NCBI GenBank assembly: GCA_963920705.1
Contig: OY987237.1
Coordinates: 5,734,601 to 5,798,600 of the forward strand
Reading direction: 5' to 3'
DNA from: Odiellus spinosus
Lineage: Eukaryota > Arthropoda > Arachnida > Opiliones > Phalangiidae
DNA: 64,000 nucleotides
The notes below the pieces were generated by a model that was given only the letters and a program-made list of their open reading frames with translations, did not search any database and was not told where the DNA came from. The translations under genes and the position numbers were made by a program. Position 1 is the first letter of the stretch, and the number at the start of each line of letters is the position of its first letter. Of this stretch, positions 1 through 9,345 are shown piece after piece.

Positions 1-595
1 ATATTTAATTTAATGCAGAAACCGTTCTTAATTTTAAGAAACTCAAATCTATTTATTTAGTTTATCTAAAAGTAGTTCATAAATTGTTTCATAGATGGAG
101 CTAGCATCTCGATCAGACTATGAAAATGATATTTTTTTTCGCGCTGGTCGATGACTTGCTTCCTCAGTCGTCACTCCCCCTTTCTTGATCCAAAGTTCTT
201 GGAATTACGTCACAAAAACTCTCTTCGCGCGTCATAACTTTCAATGCAGTTGATATCCTAGTTTGAAAAGCAGAATCAAGCTTGGGATTCCCGTCTTATC
301 CATAGGGATTAAAATAAATATTTAAAATTATTTTTTGGGATCAAATTGGTCAGTAAAGTTTAGACGTCATGGCTTAGGTCAAACGTCGCGAGTGGATGGT
401 CATGACTGTTATAACTTTTGAAACGCTCGATAGTTGCAGGAACATTCATTGTAAGGGATTAAAAAGTAAGGTTAAAAGGTCAGGGTAAAATTGGGGAATT
501 CCAAAATTGCTCCGAAAGGTTTCGGAATTTTGTTATTAACCGATTATACACGCTTAGTGATCATGACGAAAGAGGGAAGTAATAAAAAACTGATT
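1..595. other. A+T-rich sequence, no gene seen
   Basis: No open frame of useful length, RNA gene or clear repeat is visible. The text is A+T-rich with scattered CpG-containing words, like the other spacers of this window. Confidence 0.5.
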
Positions 596-857
596 TTAAA
601 GGGAGAATGAATGATTTTTATATAGCTAGATAAAAAAGGTCGGAATAATTAACATATAAATTAAAAACAAACAAATTGATTCAGCTCGAATTCAAAGATA
701 AATTTAAAAACATTCCAAAGTTGTGAATGTATTTATTTTAATATTGAAATTGTAAATCATTTTTTAACACCCATTAATTGGTCATGGCTCTTTCGTAGAC
801 TTGCCTTTAAATTGAATTTTAAGAGTTGAATCCCATATAAACCTAAATTCAAAATAA

Positions 858-990
858 CAGGGTGACCAGACTTCCTATATTTCCTATTTTTTTCCTATAT
901 TTTCAGTGCCTTCCTATAAATTCCCATAGGGAAAATCTTTCCCAAATCGCCCAGTGGCTCCCACGGCACCGATTTCGATTTTGTTTAAAC
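858..990 (+). mobile_element. Left-end fragment of a CAGGGTGACC element
   Basis: Starts with CAGGGTGACCAGACTTCC, followed by repeated TTTCCTATA-type words. It is closely similar to the left end of the complete element at 3083-3545. No matching inverted right end follows, so this is a truncated or solo copy. The open frame across it is just translated repeat. Confidence 0.55.
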
Positions 991-3082
991 TTTAACCACT
1001 TGAAATATAGACCTTTTGATTGGGAAAGCCAAGTTTTTAGCTCAAAAAATTTAGCATTTTCAAAGATACAATTTTTTGGAAAAACCTTGTAGAGAGTCGG
1101 CTAGTTTTAACTCCAAAATTGTGGCGACTTTGAGCGAAGATATCTAAAGATGGCTTAAAGTGACACACTCCCAATTTTTTCTCTAGTTTATATTAGTGGT
1201 AGAGACCACTATGCGCCTTGGCAAACGTTCGAAAATTGTTTCCTTTATTTTATAAAATTCGGTAAAGGTGTCGTAAAATCTCGCAAAACCGGTAAATAGA
1301 ATATCTTCAGCAGTCTCTCAACCATCGGAAAAACATTCTGGCTTGGGAAAAAACTACCCTTATAGGGTAAAATGAGCCGTAGAAGAACGAAAAAAATGAA
1401 AAAACGCCAAGGAAATTGTACTTTCGAAGCTAAGAGGCCTCGAAGTTTGCCTTTTCTGAAAAATCTCAAAAACATGGTTCCTAATTGTAGCTTTTTTGGC
1501 AAGGTAGGACACTAAATTACAAAATAATCTTAATATCATCTGAAAGCAGAGGTTTCAGTCTATAACATATCAAAATTTCATTTTGTGTTTCCAACTCATT
1601 CGTGTTCAAACGTTAAGAAGAAATTGACATAATCTGAAGTTTAAATTAATAGTTCTTATGCATTTAACATACAAGGTGTTTCGAAAATGGTGGTAAGACC
1701 GAGCAACAGTGGGTTCTATGGGTCATTTTAAGACGAAAATGTTCTATGACGTTTTGTCGTACGGGGCGCCGTTTAAGAGTTACGAAATGAATCATGTGCG
1801 GATGACCCCTTAACGTACCTTTTAGCGTCTAGCCTCGAATCCAAAGAGCCTCTCGCGAAAGTGTCTGTTATTAGCCTCACTTTAAAAACTACAAAAATAA
1901 CCTGGGTTTGCTTGAATTAAAAATTACAACTTTTTATACCTTCTACTCCTATAGCTATTAGTGTTATTACTCCATGGGTACCCTAATTATTTGTTTAATA
2001 TTCGTTTTCAATTAATTTTATCAATTTTGAAACAATTTATAACAATTAACGTGTGTCAGGATAAATTTTAAAACTATTATAATTATTTTCAACCTTAGTT
2101 TAGCTTTAAAACACTTGAAAAATTTTAATTATTCATAATTTTACATATTTATTTATTTTTATTATTACAAATTTTCGCCCATAATGCAACTCTAGAATAT
2201 TTTTGCTTATTTCCAGGCATGCCCTCTCGTTACGCCCCCCTCGGGCCTCCCCCTTCTTCCCCGTCTAGAGTATTATCATGGCGCGTGACAGTAACGGCAC
2301 GCGAGTATTTTACTAAAATTAAATTCGGTTTAATTCGCGTTTAAAATATCGTTAATCCTTGTAATACGTGAGCAAAGGATGTCTAAACTATCTGGAATTT
2401 AGGATGTAATCTCTTTGATCCCCCCAAAAATCGGTGAGTTTATAAAATTTCATTTTTTTAGGGGTAAGTGTTGGGTGCCTTATTGATGATTACGATCTTT
2501 GACTTCGACGACTTACTGACTTTGCATTTCGCGGGGGAGATGACGAGGTAGGCGGGTATCGGAAAGATACGTTTTAGGGCTTCTTAATTTTGAACGAGTT
2601 GATTCAAAAAGGTCGCCATTTTTGCTAAAAATGGATTGTAATGTCGCCGGGATCTGGGGGAGTTAAACACCTATAGATGTAAGGACATAATTATGATAAA
2701 ATTATAGTTTTTCAATGATACATTTTAGTTTTTAAATGATAAATTTTGGTTATTAAATAAATATAGGGAGTTGACAGACCATGTTGTTTCCGTATTCCAG
2801 TTAATACAGGCAAATGCAGGGTGTTGCATATGGGCCTATTTTTATTAATAATATAACCATTTTATTGTATCAATATTAACTACTATATTAATAATTAATT
2901 TAAATTTAATATTTCAATATATATTATAGTAATTATGATACAATTATTTTAATACTGGTACCACTATAATTAGGGTACAATTAACTATGAATATATAATT
3001 AATAAATAAAGTAAATAAGGTACTATTAATTATGAATATATAAATAATAAATAAAATAAATAAGGTACGATTAATTATAAAT
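991..3082. other. Spacer without recognisable gene
   Basis: Contains a C+G-richer block around 1680-1870 that begins with an ACAAGGTGTTTCGAAAA-like word and may be part of an interspersed repeat, a second C-rich patch at 2220-2300, and short direct duplications near 2990-3070 (taaggtac...attaattat words). Two minus-strand and plus-strand frames under 90 codons have no recognisable features. Confidence 0.4.
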
Positions 3083-3545
3083 CAGGGTGACCGGACTTCC
3101 TATATTTCCTATATTTTCAGTGCCTTCCTATAAATTTCTATAATCGACGGTTTTCTCCTATGCTTTCCTTTTTTTTCCACTTTTTTCGGTTATCATGAGG
3201 TTATTCATTTTCAAATAAGAGTATAATTTCAAATTTTTCAAAAATAAAAAATTCCCACTAAAGGCATCGAGTCAAAAACGGAAGAGATTAAGAGTTTAAA
3301 AAAAATCAAAAAGCCATAAATACGTGGTAAAAATGTTAAATCCTATTTTTCCTATAAATTCTCTTAGTTATCCTATATTTTCCTATATTTTCGTTATTAT
3401 TTATCCTATATTTTCCTATATTTTCGTTATTATTTATCCTATATTTCCTATAATTTTTAATTTTCAATCCTATTTTCTCCTAAAATTCGCATTTAAATTT
3501 CATATCTTTCCTATAAAATTTCAAGTTTTTTCCCTGGTCACCCTG
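3083..3545 (+). mobile_element. Non-autonomous CAGGGTGACC inverted-repeat element (hAT-like ends)
   Basis: Begins CAGGGTGACCGGACTTCC and ends, on the opposite strand, CAGGGTGACCAGGGAAA, so the terminal inverted repeat is about 10-11 bp. CAGGG termini are typical of the hAT superfamily. The flanks ATTATAAA and ATTAGTAA agree at 6 of 8 positions, possibly a decayed 8-bp target duplication. Both ends are filled with CCTATA-type words on the same strand, including duplicated blocks at 3370-3440. There is no transposase; the 80-codon frame inside is repeat-derived. Confidence 0.6.
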
Positions 3546-3656
3546 ATTAGTAAGTTTAAAACTTAATTTTCAATTACTTTTGTAATAAATTATATATTTT
3601 CGTAAGTTTATGAATGGATAAAATAATTTTTAAGTACCACTTCATTCTCCCTTTAA

Positions 3657-4443
3657 GTTAAGTATTTAATCATAGCTTATTGCGTATTGCATTCTTAGAT
3701 TTGAAAATCTCGTGCTAGTCTTCTTCCGATCGTCACCCAAGGAAGGAATAAACGCCCAGGGTGGGGAAAACGGTGTTTATACTCCTTTCCAACCTTAGAA
3801 GGGATCTAAATTGCTATAGGAAAACCTGTTTTTCAATTGACATTAAGGTCCCTTCTAAGATTGTATTTTATAGTATAGTGGGAGTGGTTACTCGAGCGAT
3901 TTCGGTATTGCTTCTCCGAAACAAATTGCTTTACAGAACGGTTTTTGGTCAGCTTGTTCAAGCGAAATATTGCCAGAGTTTCCATCATAGCTTTACGACG
4001 TTTCGTTTTCCTAGAGTCTATTCGACTTTTAATTGACTATACGCGGGAAGTTAGGCTCCCTTTATCTCTAAATAAACAAATCGTAGAGATGACGAGTTGC
4101 TTAGCTTTGTACGCGCTGTCCAATAAAAGTGGATTATTATCCTTATAGTTCTTCTAACTCCTCCCTCCTCCACCTTTCTTTGATGCACGCGGGCTAAAAA
4201 TAAACCCTCAAGAAAACGCGCGATACGTGACGTAGAACAATAAAATCTTTAGGGGTTAAAAGGGTGGGATATAGCCCTTTTTTTCGACTATCACGGAATG
4301 AAGGAGCCTGTCAAAAAGCTAAATCCAAGGGATTTAAATGCAACGACCGACCTGGATTACACCCACACTCTAAGACAAATATTTCACCTAAATAATTTAC
4401 GAAGATACGCCTGAATTCCTCGGTAGCCGATAAGGATTTAGTC
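3657..4443. other. Spacer without convincing gene
   Basis: Two overlapping plus-strand frames (about 3761-4036 and 3945-4148) are open but show no domain, signal peptide or membrane pattern and overlap each other in different frames. They are probably chance. Confidence 0.4.
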
Positions 4444-5003
4444 TTAAAGGGAAGGTGAAAAAGAAAATCCGCTGATTTGTTTTTTATAGATTATCCTAAA
4501 CTAAAACTAAGCCCTGGTCGATTTCAGTAAAACTTTCAGGAAGTTATATGACTTTGTACTAACTAACAACCCCCACGTGACATGTACTGAGGCATGCGCA
4601 ATTATACACGAAAACAGCGTCTTTTTATTTTCTTATTTTAATTTCATTTCACCCTATCTTTAAGTATTATGTCCGCAACTACATGACTTTTAGGGAATGA
4701 AAATCTTCTCCACCCCTGTTGTTGAAATGGTTAGAAGGAAAGATGACATGAAAAATGCTTATAGAATCGTGAGAAGTCGATGAAAAAAGAAAATGGAAAA
4801 ATAAAATACACATACAGTTTAGAGAAACAACAACGCCACGAACAAAATGAGATCCCGCGTAAAGGCTAAAAGAAATATTTTTATTTTTATCCCGTTCTTG
4901 TTAGAAATCTCATTTTCAATCGAATACGGTCCGCTTTTTATCGCCCTATTTTTCTGCCTGTTCCTTGACATTTTCAAAAGATGGCACGCGAACGTTTAAT
5001 CTG

Positions 5004-5030
5004 ATATATATATATATATATATATATATT
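5004..5030. repeat. TA microsatellite
   Basis: An uninterrupted run of about 13 AT dinucleotides. Confidence 0.9.
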
Positions 5031-5104
5031 TTTTGTCAAAGGGAGGGTAAAAGAAACGTATAGTACTGAAAAACTTTGCACTAATTTCCTGCAGTTTTTT
5101 TACT

Positions 5105-5703
5105 CAGTTATCATGAGTTTAACATAAGTTGATTTTCAGTAATCATGAGTTTTACTTAAGTTGATTTTCAGTAATTATGAGTTTAACATAAGTTGATTTT
5201 TAGTAATTATGAGTTTAACATAAGTTGAGTTTTAGTAATTGAGTTTAACATAAGTTGATTTTCAGTAATTATGAGTTTAACATAAGTTGATTTTTAGTAA
5301 TTATGAGTTTAACATAAGTTGAGTTTTAGTAATTGAGTTTAACATAAGTTGATTTTCAGTAATCATGAGTTTAACATAAGTTGATTTTTAGTAATTATGA
5401 GTTTAACATAAGTTGAGTTTTAGTAATTGAGTTTAACATAAGTTGATTTTCAGTAATTATGAGTTTAACATAAGTTGATTTTCAGTAATTATGAGTTTAA
5501 CATAAGTTGATTTTCAGTAATTGAGTTTAACATAAGTTGATTTTCTGTAATTATGAGTTTAACATAAGTTGATTTTCTGTAATTATGAGTTTAACATAAG
5601 TTGAGTTTTAGTAATTGAGTTTAACATAAGTTGATTTTCAGTAATTATGAGTTTAACATAAGTTGATTTTTAGTAATTATGAGTTTAACATAAGTTGATT
5701 TTC
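5105..5703. repeat. 30/32-bp minisatellite
   Basis: About 19 head-to-tail copies built on GAGTTTAACATAAGTTGA plus TTTTCAGTAATT. Two unit lengths alternate irregularly: 32 bp with AT before GAG, and 30 bp without it. The 30-bp form usually reads GAGTTTTAGTAATT. Runs of mixed unit types recur, suggesting multi-unit amplification. No coding potential. Confidence 0.9.
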
Positions 5704-5762
5704 CTTAGACTGTAGAGAAATTTAGGTAGGAATCTGTCTATACCTTTTCTCTCTTCCTTTAA

Positions 5763-6382
5763 ATTTAAATATGGAGGTTAAAAGCTGTTTTTATTTTATT
5801 CATACTTCGTAATAGTCCACTCCTGTATCGTTATTTCTACTAAGATATATATGAAAGGGTTGTTAAAGCGTACATGTAAATATTACAAAGACACCGTCTT
5901 TAAAACAAAATTCAAGCGGGCTTAAAACCTAAAAGCATCTTAGATTTGTAAGCCCTTGCATTAAAAAATAAAATAAAAAAAATATTGCGATATATTCCTA
6001 TACTGAACCTTTGAAAAGGATCTATATTCCCATTTTAAAACAGTTTATTCTATCCTAAATTCGGTTAGTTATAAGATTGTAACTGCGTATGTAGAAACGG
6101 AAAACATCTGGGCAAAAGTATACCTAATGTTAGGTCAATGCGAAGAAAAAGGGTATAGTTCATAACAGATTTAATATTCACTTTGTCCAATGCTAGACGT
6201 TTCTCTTTACCTATCTTTCTTGAGTTAATTCTTAGACTAGGAGTATAGGTGAATCCATAGCCTTTAAAACGTTACTTACTATAAAATCCTGACTTCTTTA
6301 GAAAACAGGAAATAAAATGTCATATTAGTTTTAAAGGGAAGGTGTATATGTATTGAAATTGACAAAAGCTGTGTTGGTTTGT
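5763..6382. other. Spacer; solo TTAAAGG end
   Basis: No gene is seen. A solo TTAAAGGGAAGGTGTATATG end lies at about 6333, similar to the left end at 4444, without a clear partner. Confidence 0.4.
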
Positions 6383-6604
6383 TCCCATTTCGCCCAAAAT
6401 TATCTATTCCCATTTCGCCCAATCCTACTTCACCCAAACGTATTATCATTTGGCCCAAAATTATCGATTCCCAATTCGCCCAAACCAAAATTTCCTTGTC
6501 CCAATTCGTCCAATCCCACTTCGCCCAATCGTTTTATCAGTTAGTAAAGAATTATCTATTCCCATTTCGCTCAACCTAAAATTCCTTTTCCCGTTTCGCC
6601 TAAA
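6383..6604 (+). repeat. TTCGCCCAA-motif block (left, forward)
   Basis: Irregular repetition of CCCATTTCGCCCAA and variants such as CCCAATTCGTCCAA and CATTTGGCCCAA, spaced about 20-50 bp. Three overlapping frames on the plus strand and one on the minus strand are open only because the motif lacks stops, so they are not genes. It is mirrored by 6707-6893. Confidence 0.7.
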
Positions 6605-6607
6605 ATT

Positions 6608-6644
6608 GTTAGGTTGGGTTAGGTTAGGTTAGGTTAGGTTAGGT
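6608..6644 (+). repeat. Interstitial TTAGG telomere-like run
   Basis: About seven tandem GGTTA/TTAGG pentamers, one of them GGGTT. TTAGG is the ancestral arthropod telomere repeat, so this supports an arthropod source; it is short and internal, not a telomere. Smaller TAAGGTTAGGTTAG words occur near 20247. Confidence 0.75.
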
Positions 6645-6706
6645 AGAAATAATTAAACAGGACGAACCGATCAAGAGGATTTTGTTCGCATATGCCTTGG
6701 GTGTGG

Positions 6707-6893
6707 ATTGGGCGAAATAAGAATAAATTGGGCTGATTGGGAATTGGGCCTAATAAATTGGGCTGATTGGGAATTGGGCCAGTTGGGATTTGGGCCAGTT
6801 GGGATTGGGCCAGTTAGGATTGGGCCAATTGAGTTTGGGCCAATTGAGATAGGGCGAAATGGGAATTGGGCCAAATGTTTTGGGCGAATCGGG
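6707..6893 (-). repeat. TTGGGCGAA/TTGGGCC-motif block (right, inverted)
   Basis: Repeated GATTGGGCCAGTTGG-like words with TTGGGCGAAAT at both ends, about 20-bp spacing. It is the reverse-complement motif of the block at 6383-6604, so the two blocks face each other across the TTAGG run. Frames translating as GPVGIGPVRIGP-like text on one strand and GPNPNWP-like text on the other are artefacts of the repeat. Confidence 0.7.
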
Positions 6894-6905
6894 GTAGAAC
6901 CGCTG

Positions 6906-7070
6906 TGTTCACACTTTGAAACCGTTTTCAACCGTTTTGGAAAGGTCAAAATTGAAAATTTCAAGGTCAACTGTATAGATCATTTGTCAAAGAATGTAAG
7001 TAGTTGCTTTAAAAATCAATTTTAACATTCGAAACGGTTTGAAAACGATTTCAAAGTTACTAGTGTGAAC
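6906..7070. mobile_element. Small foldback element, GTTCACACT ends
   Basis: Left arm GTTCACACTTTGAAACCG, continuing into TTTTCAACCGTTT; the right arm is its imperfect inverse with a 5-base insertion after GTTCACACT. Arms are about 30-38 bp and total length is 165 bp. No target duplication was recognised. Confidence 0.55.
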
Positions 7071-7499
7071 GTAGGTGAAGTATCATTTTCAGATGAGGTG
7101 CGTATTCATTATTTTAAGAGCTACGCATTTCTAATGATATTGCTTTATTTTAACCTTAATCAAAGAATTAGGTTTTCAACTCTTGAAAGTACAAATTCGC
7201 GCGAGAAATAAATCACAGACCTTGCTATTAATAAATCATCACCTTTACGAAACCCTTCACGTGAAATCCAAAATTATAAATGAATCCCACCAAAATCCCA
7301 AAAAACAAATATATTTCAAAATCGGAAATGCGAAATTTTTAATAAATGACCCATTACAATTTATTCAACCTCATTCTTACAAGTCTCACGCGAGGTCCGA
7401 GTAATTCTGCCAGTAAATCTTGTTCAAAATCGAACGAATTAGCTTAATTATTTTTGATAATTTTATGTCTGACATTAAGTTCATAATACACATCATTCG
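7071..7499. other. Spacer without recognisable gene
   Basis: A 73-codon frame at 7183-7404 is A+T-driven and featureless. Nothing else stands out. Confidence 0.4.
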
Positions 7500-7642
7500 T
7501 TTATTTTGACCCCCTCCAAAGGGGGTAGGCAACCACAGAATCAGAGAGGCAAAAAGGGATGAAACATCGCCGTTACTGCGCATGAGCTCATCATCCCTCT
7601 CTACAGGTCTGATTCCCTCCCTTTGGAGGGGGTCAAAATAAA
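7500..7642. mobile_element. 143-bp element with perfect 24-bp inverted ends
   Basis: Positions 7500-7523 and 7619-7642 are perfect reverse complements (TTTATTTTGACCCCCTCC then AAAGGG). The interior is unrelated and somewhat C+G-richer. Outside the perfect part both flanks read CATT/CATTCG in mirrored order, so the true end may lie a few bases further out. No target duplication could be fixed. Confidence 0.75.
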
Positions 7643-8323
7643 TGAAAGAGGTCTATTTATTTATTTTAGACAATATTACCCGTCATTGTGGTATTGTTTT
7701 AACTGATTTCGCATTATTACCGAATAATACCGTACACTAATCTTTTGATTATTTCAAATTTTTTAACGAATTATTGAGGAATGTGTTAAATTTCCTTTGA
7801 TATTCTATCCTTTTCACTTTCCCTTTTATAGTTCTTTTGCGTGGAAAGGCTTGTATGTTATTTAGCCTCAAGGAAAGTCCTTTTTATTTTGCCTTATACA
7901 CTCCCCCATCCCTATCATCATCATCCGGTGATTTCTTACAGATTTTTTCGTCTTTATCCGTTTTTCAATGATATATCACGGACACATAATTTTTTTTCAA
8001 TCTACATGTATTAGTCTTTAATATCGACTACTCTATCGTACATGTAAACTAGTCAATTTAGCCCCGAGTTGACAGCGCTATCAGAGGAAGGATAGCCTAG
8101 CTTCGCGCTCGCTGCCAACACGAGGTTGAATTATCTATAAGCGTGGTAGAGACGAGACTCTGTAAAAATCTCTTCTGGGTCTAAATTACTTTCTATATTG
8201 AGTTCATTCGTGGATTTTACGTGAATGAAGATATAGCCTGGAATGGATATTGAAATCATTTTTTAAAGAGAGAGTGTCACGATAAATATGATTTTTATTA
8301 AACTTACACATAATGAAAGAGTA
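7643..8323. other. Spacer without recognisable gene
   Basis: A+T-rich, no frame, repeat or RNA gene recognised. Confidence 0.45.
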
Positions 8324-9173
8324 TTAAAGGGAGAATGCAACCTAATAACAAGTACTTTTTTTATCGATTTCTTATCGTTTAAATAGGCCTATCGCACCAA
8401 TAAAAAGTTAACAAAAGAAATATTAAACCCGGAAAATAGGCTTAGCGGGATTGATGGAGATCACCTGAATTGCCTCCGTCTAAGGTCAAGCGACCAATGA
8501 GCGAAGGCCCGACATTCACGCGATATCTCCATGAGCCCAGAGGTATATAATAACCCCCTTCGGGGGGAAGTATGAAAGGTAGGCAAAATCGACGAACAAC
8601 AAGTGCCCGGCGTAAATCGCGGCGGATCGACACACCGCTTTACTCCCAAAAAATAGTTACACCATTTTGAACCTCACTAAATATTCCCTACGCACACTTC
8701 CGGAACTCGCAAGCTGAAGTCAACCTTCGACTCCATTTTAACAGACAGCCTGACTGCTGAGACAGGAAGTTCTAAACACAAATCGAGCCGTCTTGTTTAT
8801 TATACAAAGACCATTTACTAGAGTAGCGACATTGAGAAGTCCAGCGCGAGCTAGTGGCCTAGATAGTCAGCAGCGGGCTCTTGTTGTTCGTGATTTTTAG
8901 CATTGGTAGTATAGGGGCTTTCATACTTCCCCCCGAAGGGGGTTATTATATACCTCTGATGAGACTTATAATCGCGTTCGATTGGTCGCTAGACCTTTTA
9001 CGCGAGGAAATCATGATCTCCATGAATCCCGCTAAGCCTATTTTCCGGTTAAGTTTTTAATTTATTTCTAGTTTAATATTTGTTCATATTTTTTTTTTCG
9101 CTAGTGGGTTAGGCCTATTTAAACAAGGAATCGATAAAAAATCAATTGTTGTTAGGTTGCATTCTCCCTTTAA
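8324..9173. mobile_element. TTAA-bounded foldback element (family 1) with nested element
   Basis: Both ends read TTAAAGGGAGAATGCAACCT inward and are identical for 22 bases, with TTAA outermost, as expected of piggyBac-like elements. Inverted similarity continues for about 200 bp, including TATCGATTTCTTATCGTTTA, AAATAGGCTTAGCGGGAT and GGAGATCA words. A shorter copy of the same family lies at 52743-53135. The centre is interrupted by a second element (8538-8958). No transposase is present. Confidence 0.8.
8538..8958. mobile_element. Nested CAGAGG element with 41-bp perfect inverted ends
   Basis: 8538-8578 and 8918-8958 are perfect reverse complements, starting CAGAGGTATATAATAACC. Each arm contains its own palindromic core CCCCCTTCGGGGGG. 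Weaker inverted similarity continues inward (CGAACAACAAG then GCCCG). The flanks ATGAGCC and ATGAGAC agree at 6 of 7 positions, compatible with a 7-bp target duplication. Two overlapping minus-strand frames here are repeat shadows. Confidence 0.8.
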
Positions 9174-9244
9174 GGCTAATTCTATTTAGAATATAAGTTT
9201 ATATCTAGGGCTATTAATTTCAATGGTCAACTATCTTAAAAGAT

Positions 9245-9345
9245 AAAGATGAATATAAAAGAACATGGCCTTGATAAGCGTCCTCTAATGGCAAACAGTG
9301 GCAAAATAACTAACCAAACCACGTGGTTTTAACTTTTATGGATAA
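9245..9345 (+). repeat. Interspersed repeat fragment (copy 1)
   Basis: TAAGCGTCCTCTAATGGCAA followed by ACAGTG and, about 25 bp on, AAACCACGT matches 50047-50150, including the preceding AAAGATRAATA word. Element type unknown. Confidence 0.55.

Larger units (their letters stand above)
596..3656. mobile_element. Possible long TTAA-bounded element with nested repeats
   Basis: The left end reads TTAAAGGGAGAATGAA at 596 and the right end, on the other strand from 3656, reads the same 16 bases. TTAA at both outer edges fits the target duplication of piggyBac-like elements. The interior is 3 kb, has no transposase frame, and holds two CAGGGTGACC-type ends (858 and 3083-3545). An alternative is two unrelated solo ends of the same family, because similarity between the arms stops after about 16 bases. 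Confidence 0.35.
4444..5762. mobile_element. Possible TTAA-bounded element carrying a minisatellite
   Basis: Left end TTAAAGGGAAGGTGAAAAAG; right end read from the other strand TTAAAGGAAGAGAGAAAAGG. The left end and the following GATTTGTTTTTTATAGATTA-like text resemble the element at 51738-52529. A TA microsatellite and a 30/32-bp minisatellite fill much of the interior. Terminal similarity is imperfect, so the pairing of these two ends is tentative. Confidence 0.35.

Noticed and set aside
6353..7025. Proline/asparagine-rich and glycine/isoleucine-rich small proteins
   Set aside because: All are translations of the TTCGCCCAA/TTGGGCC motif blocks on both strands.
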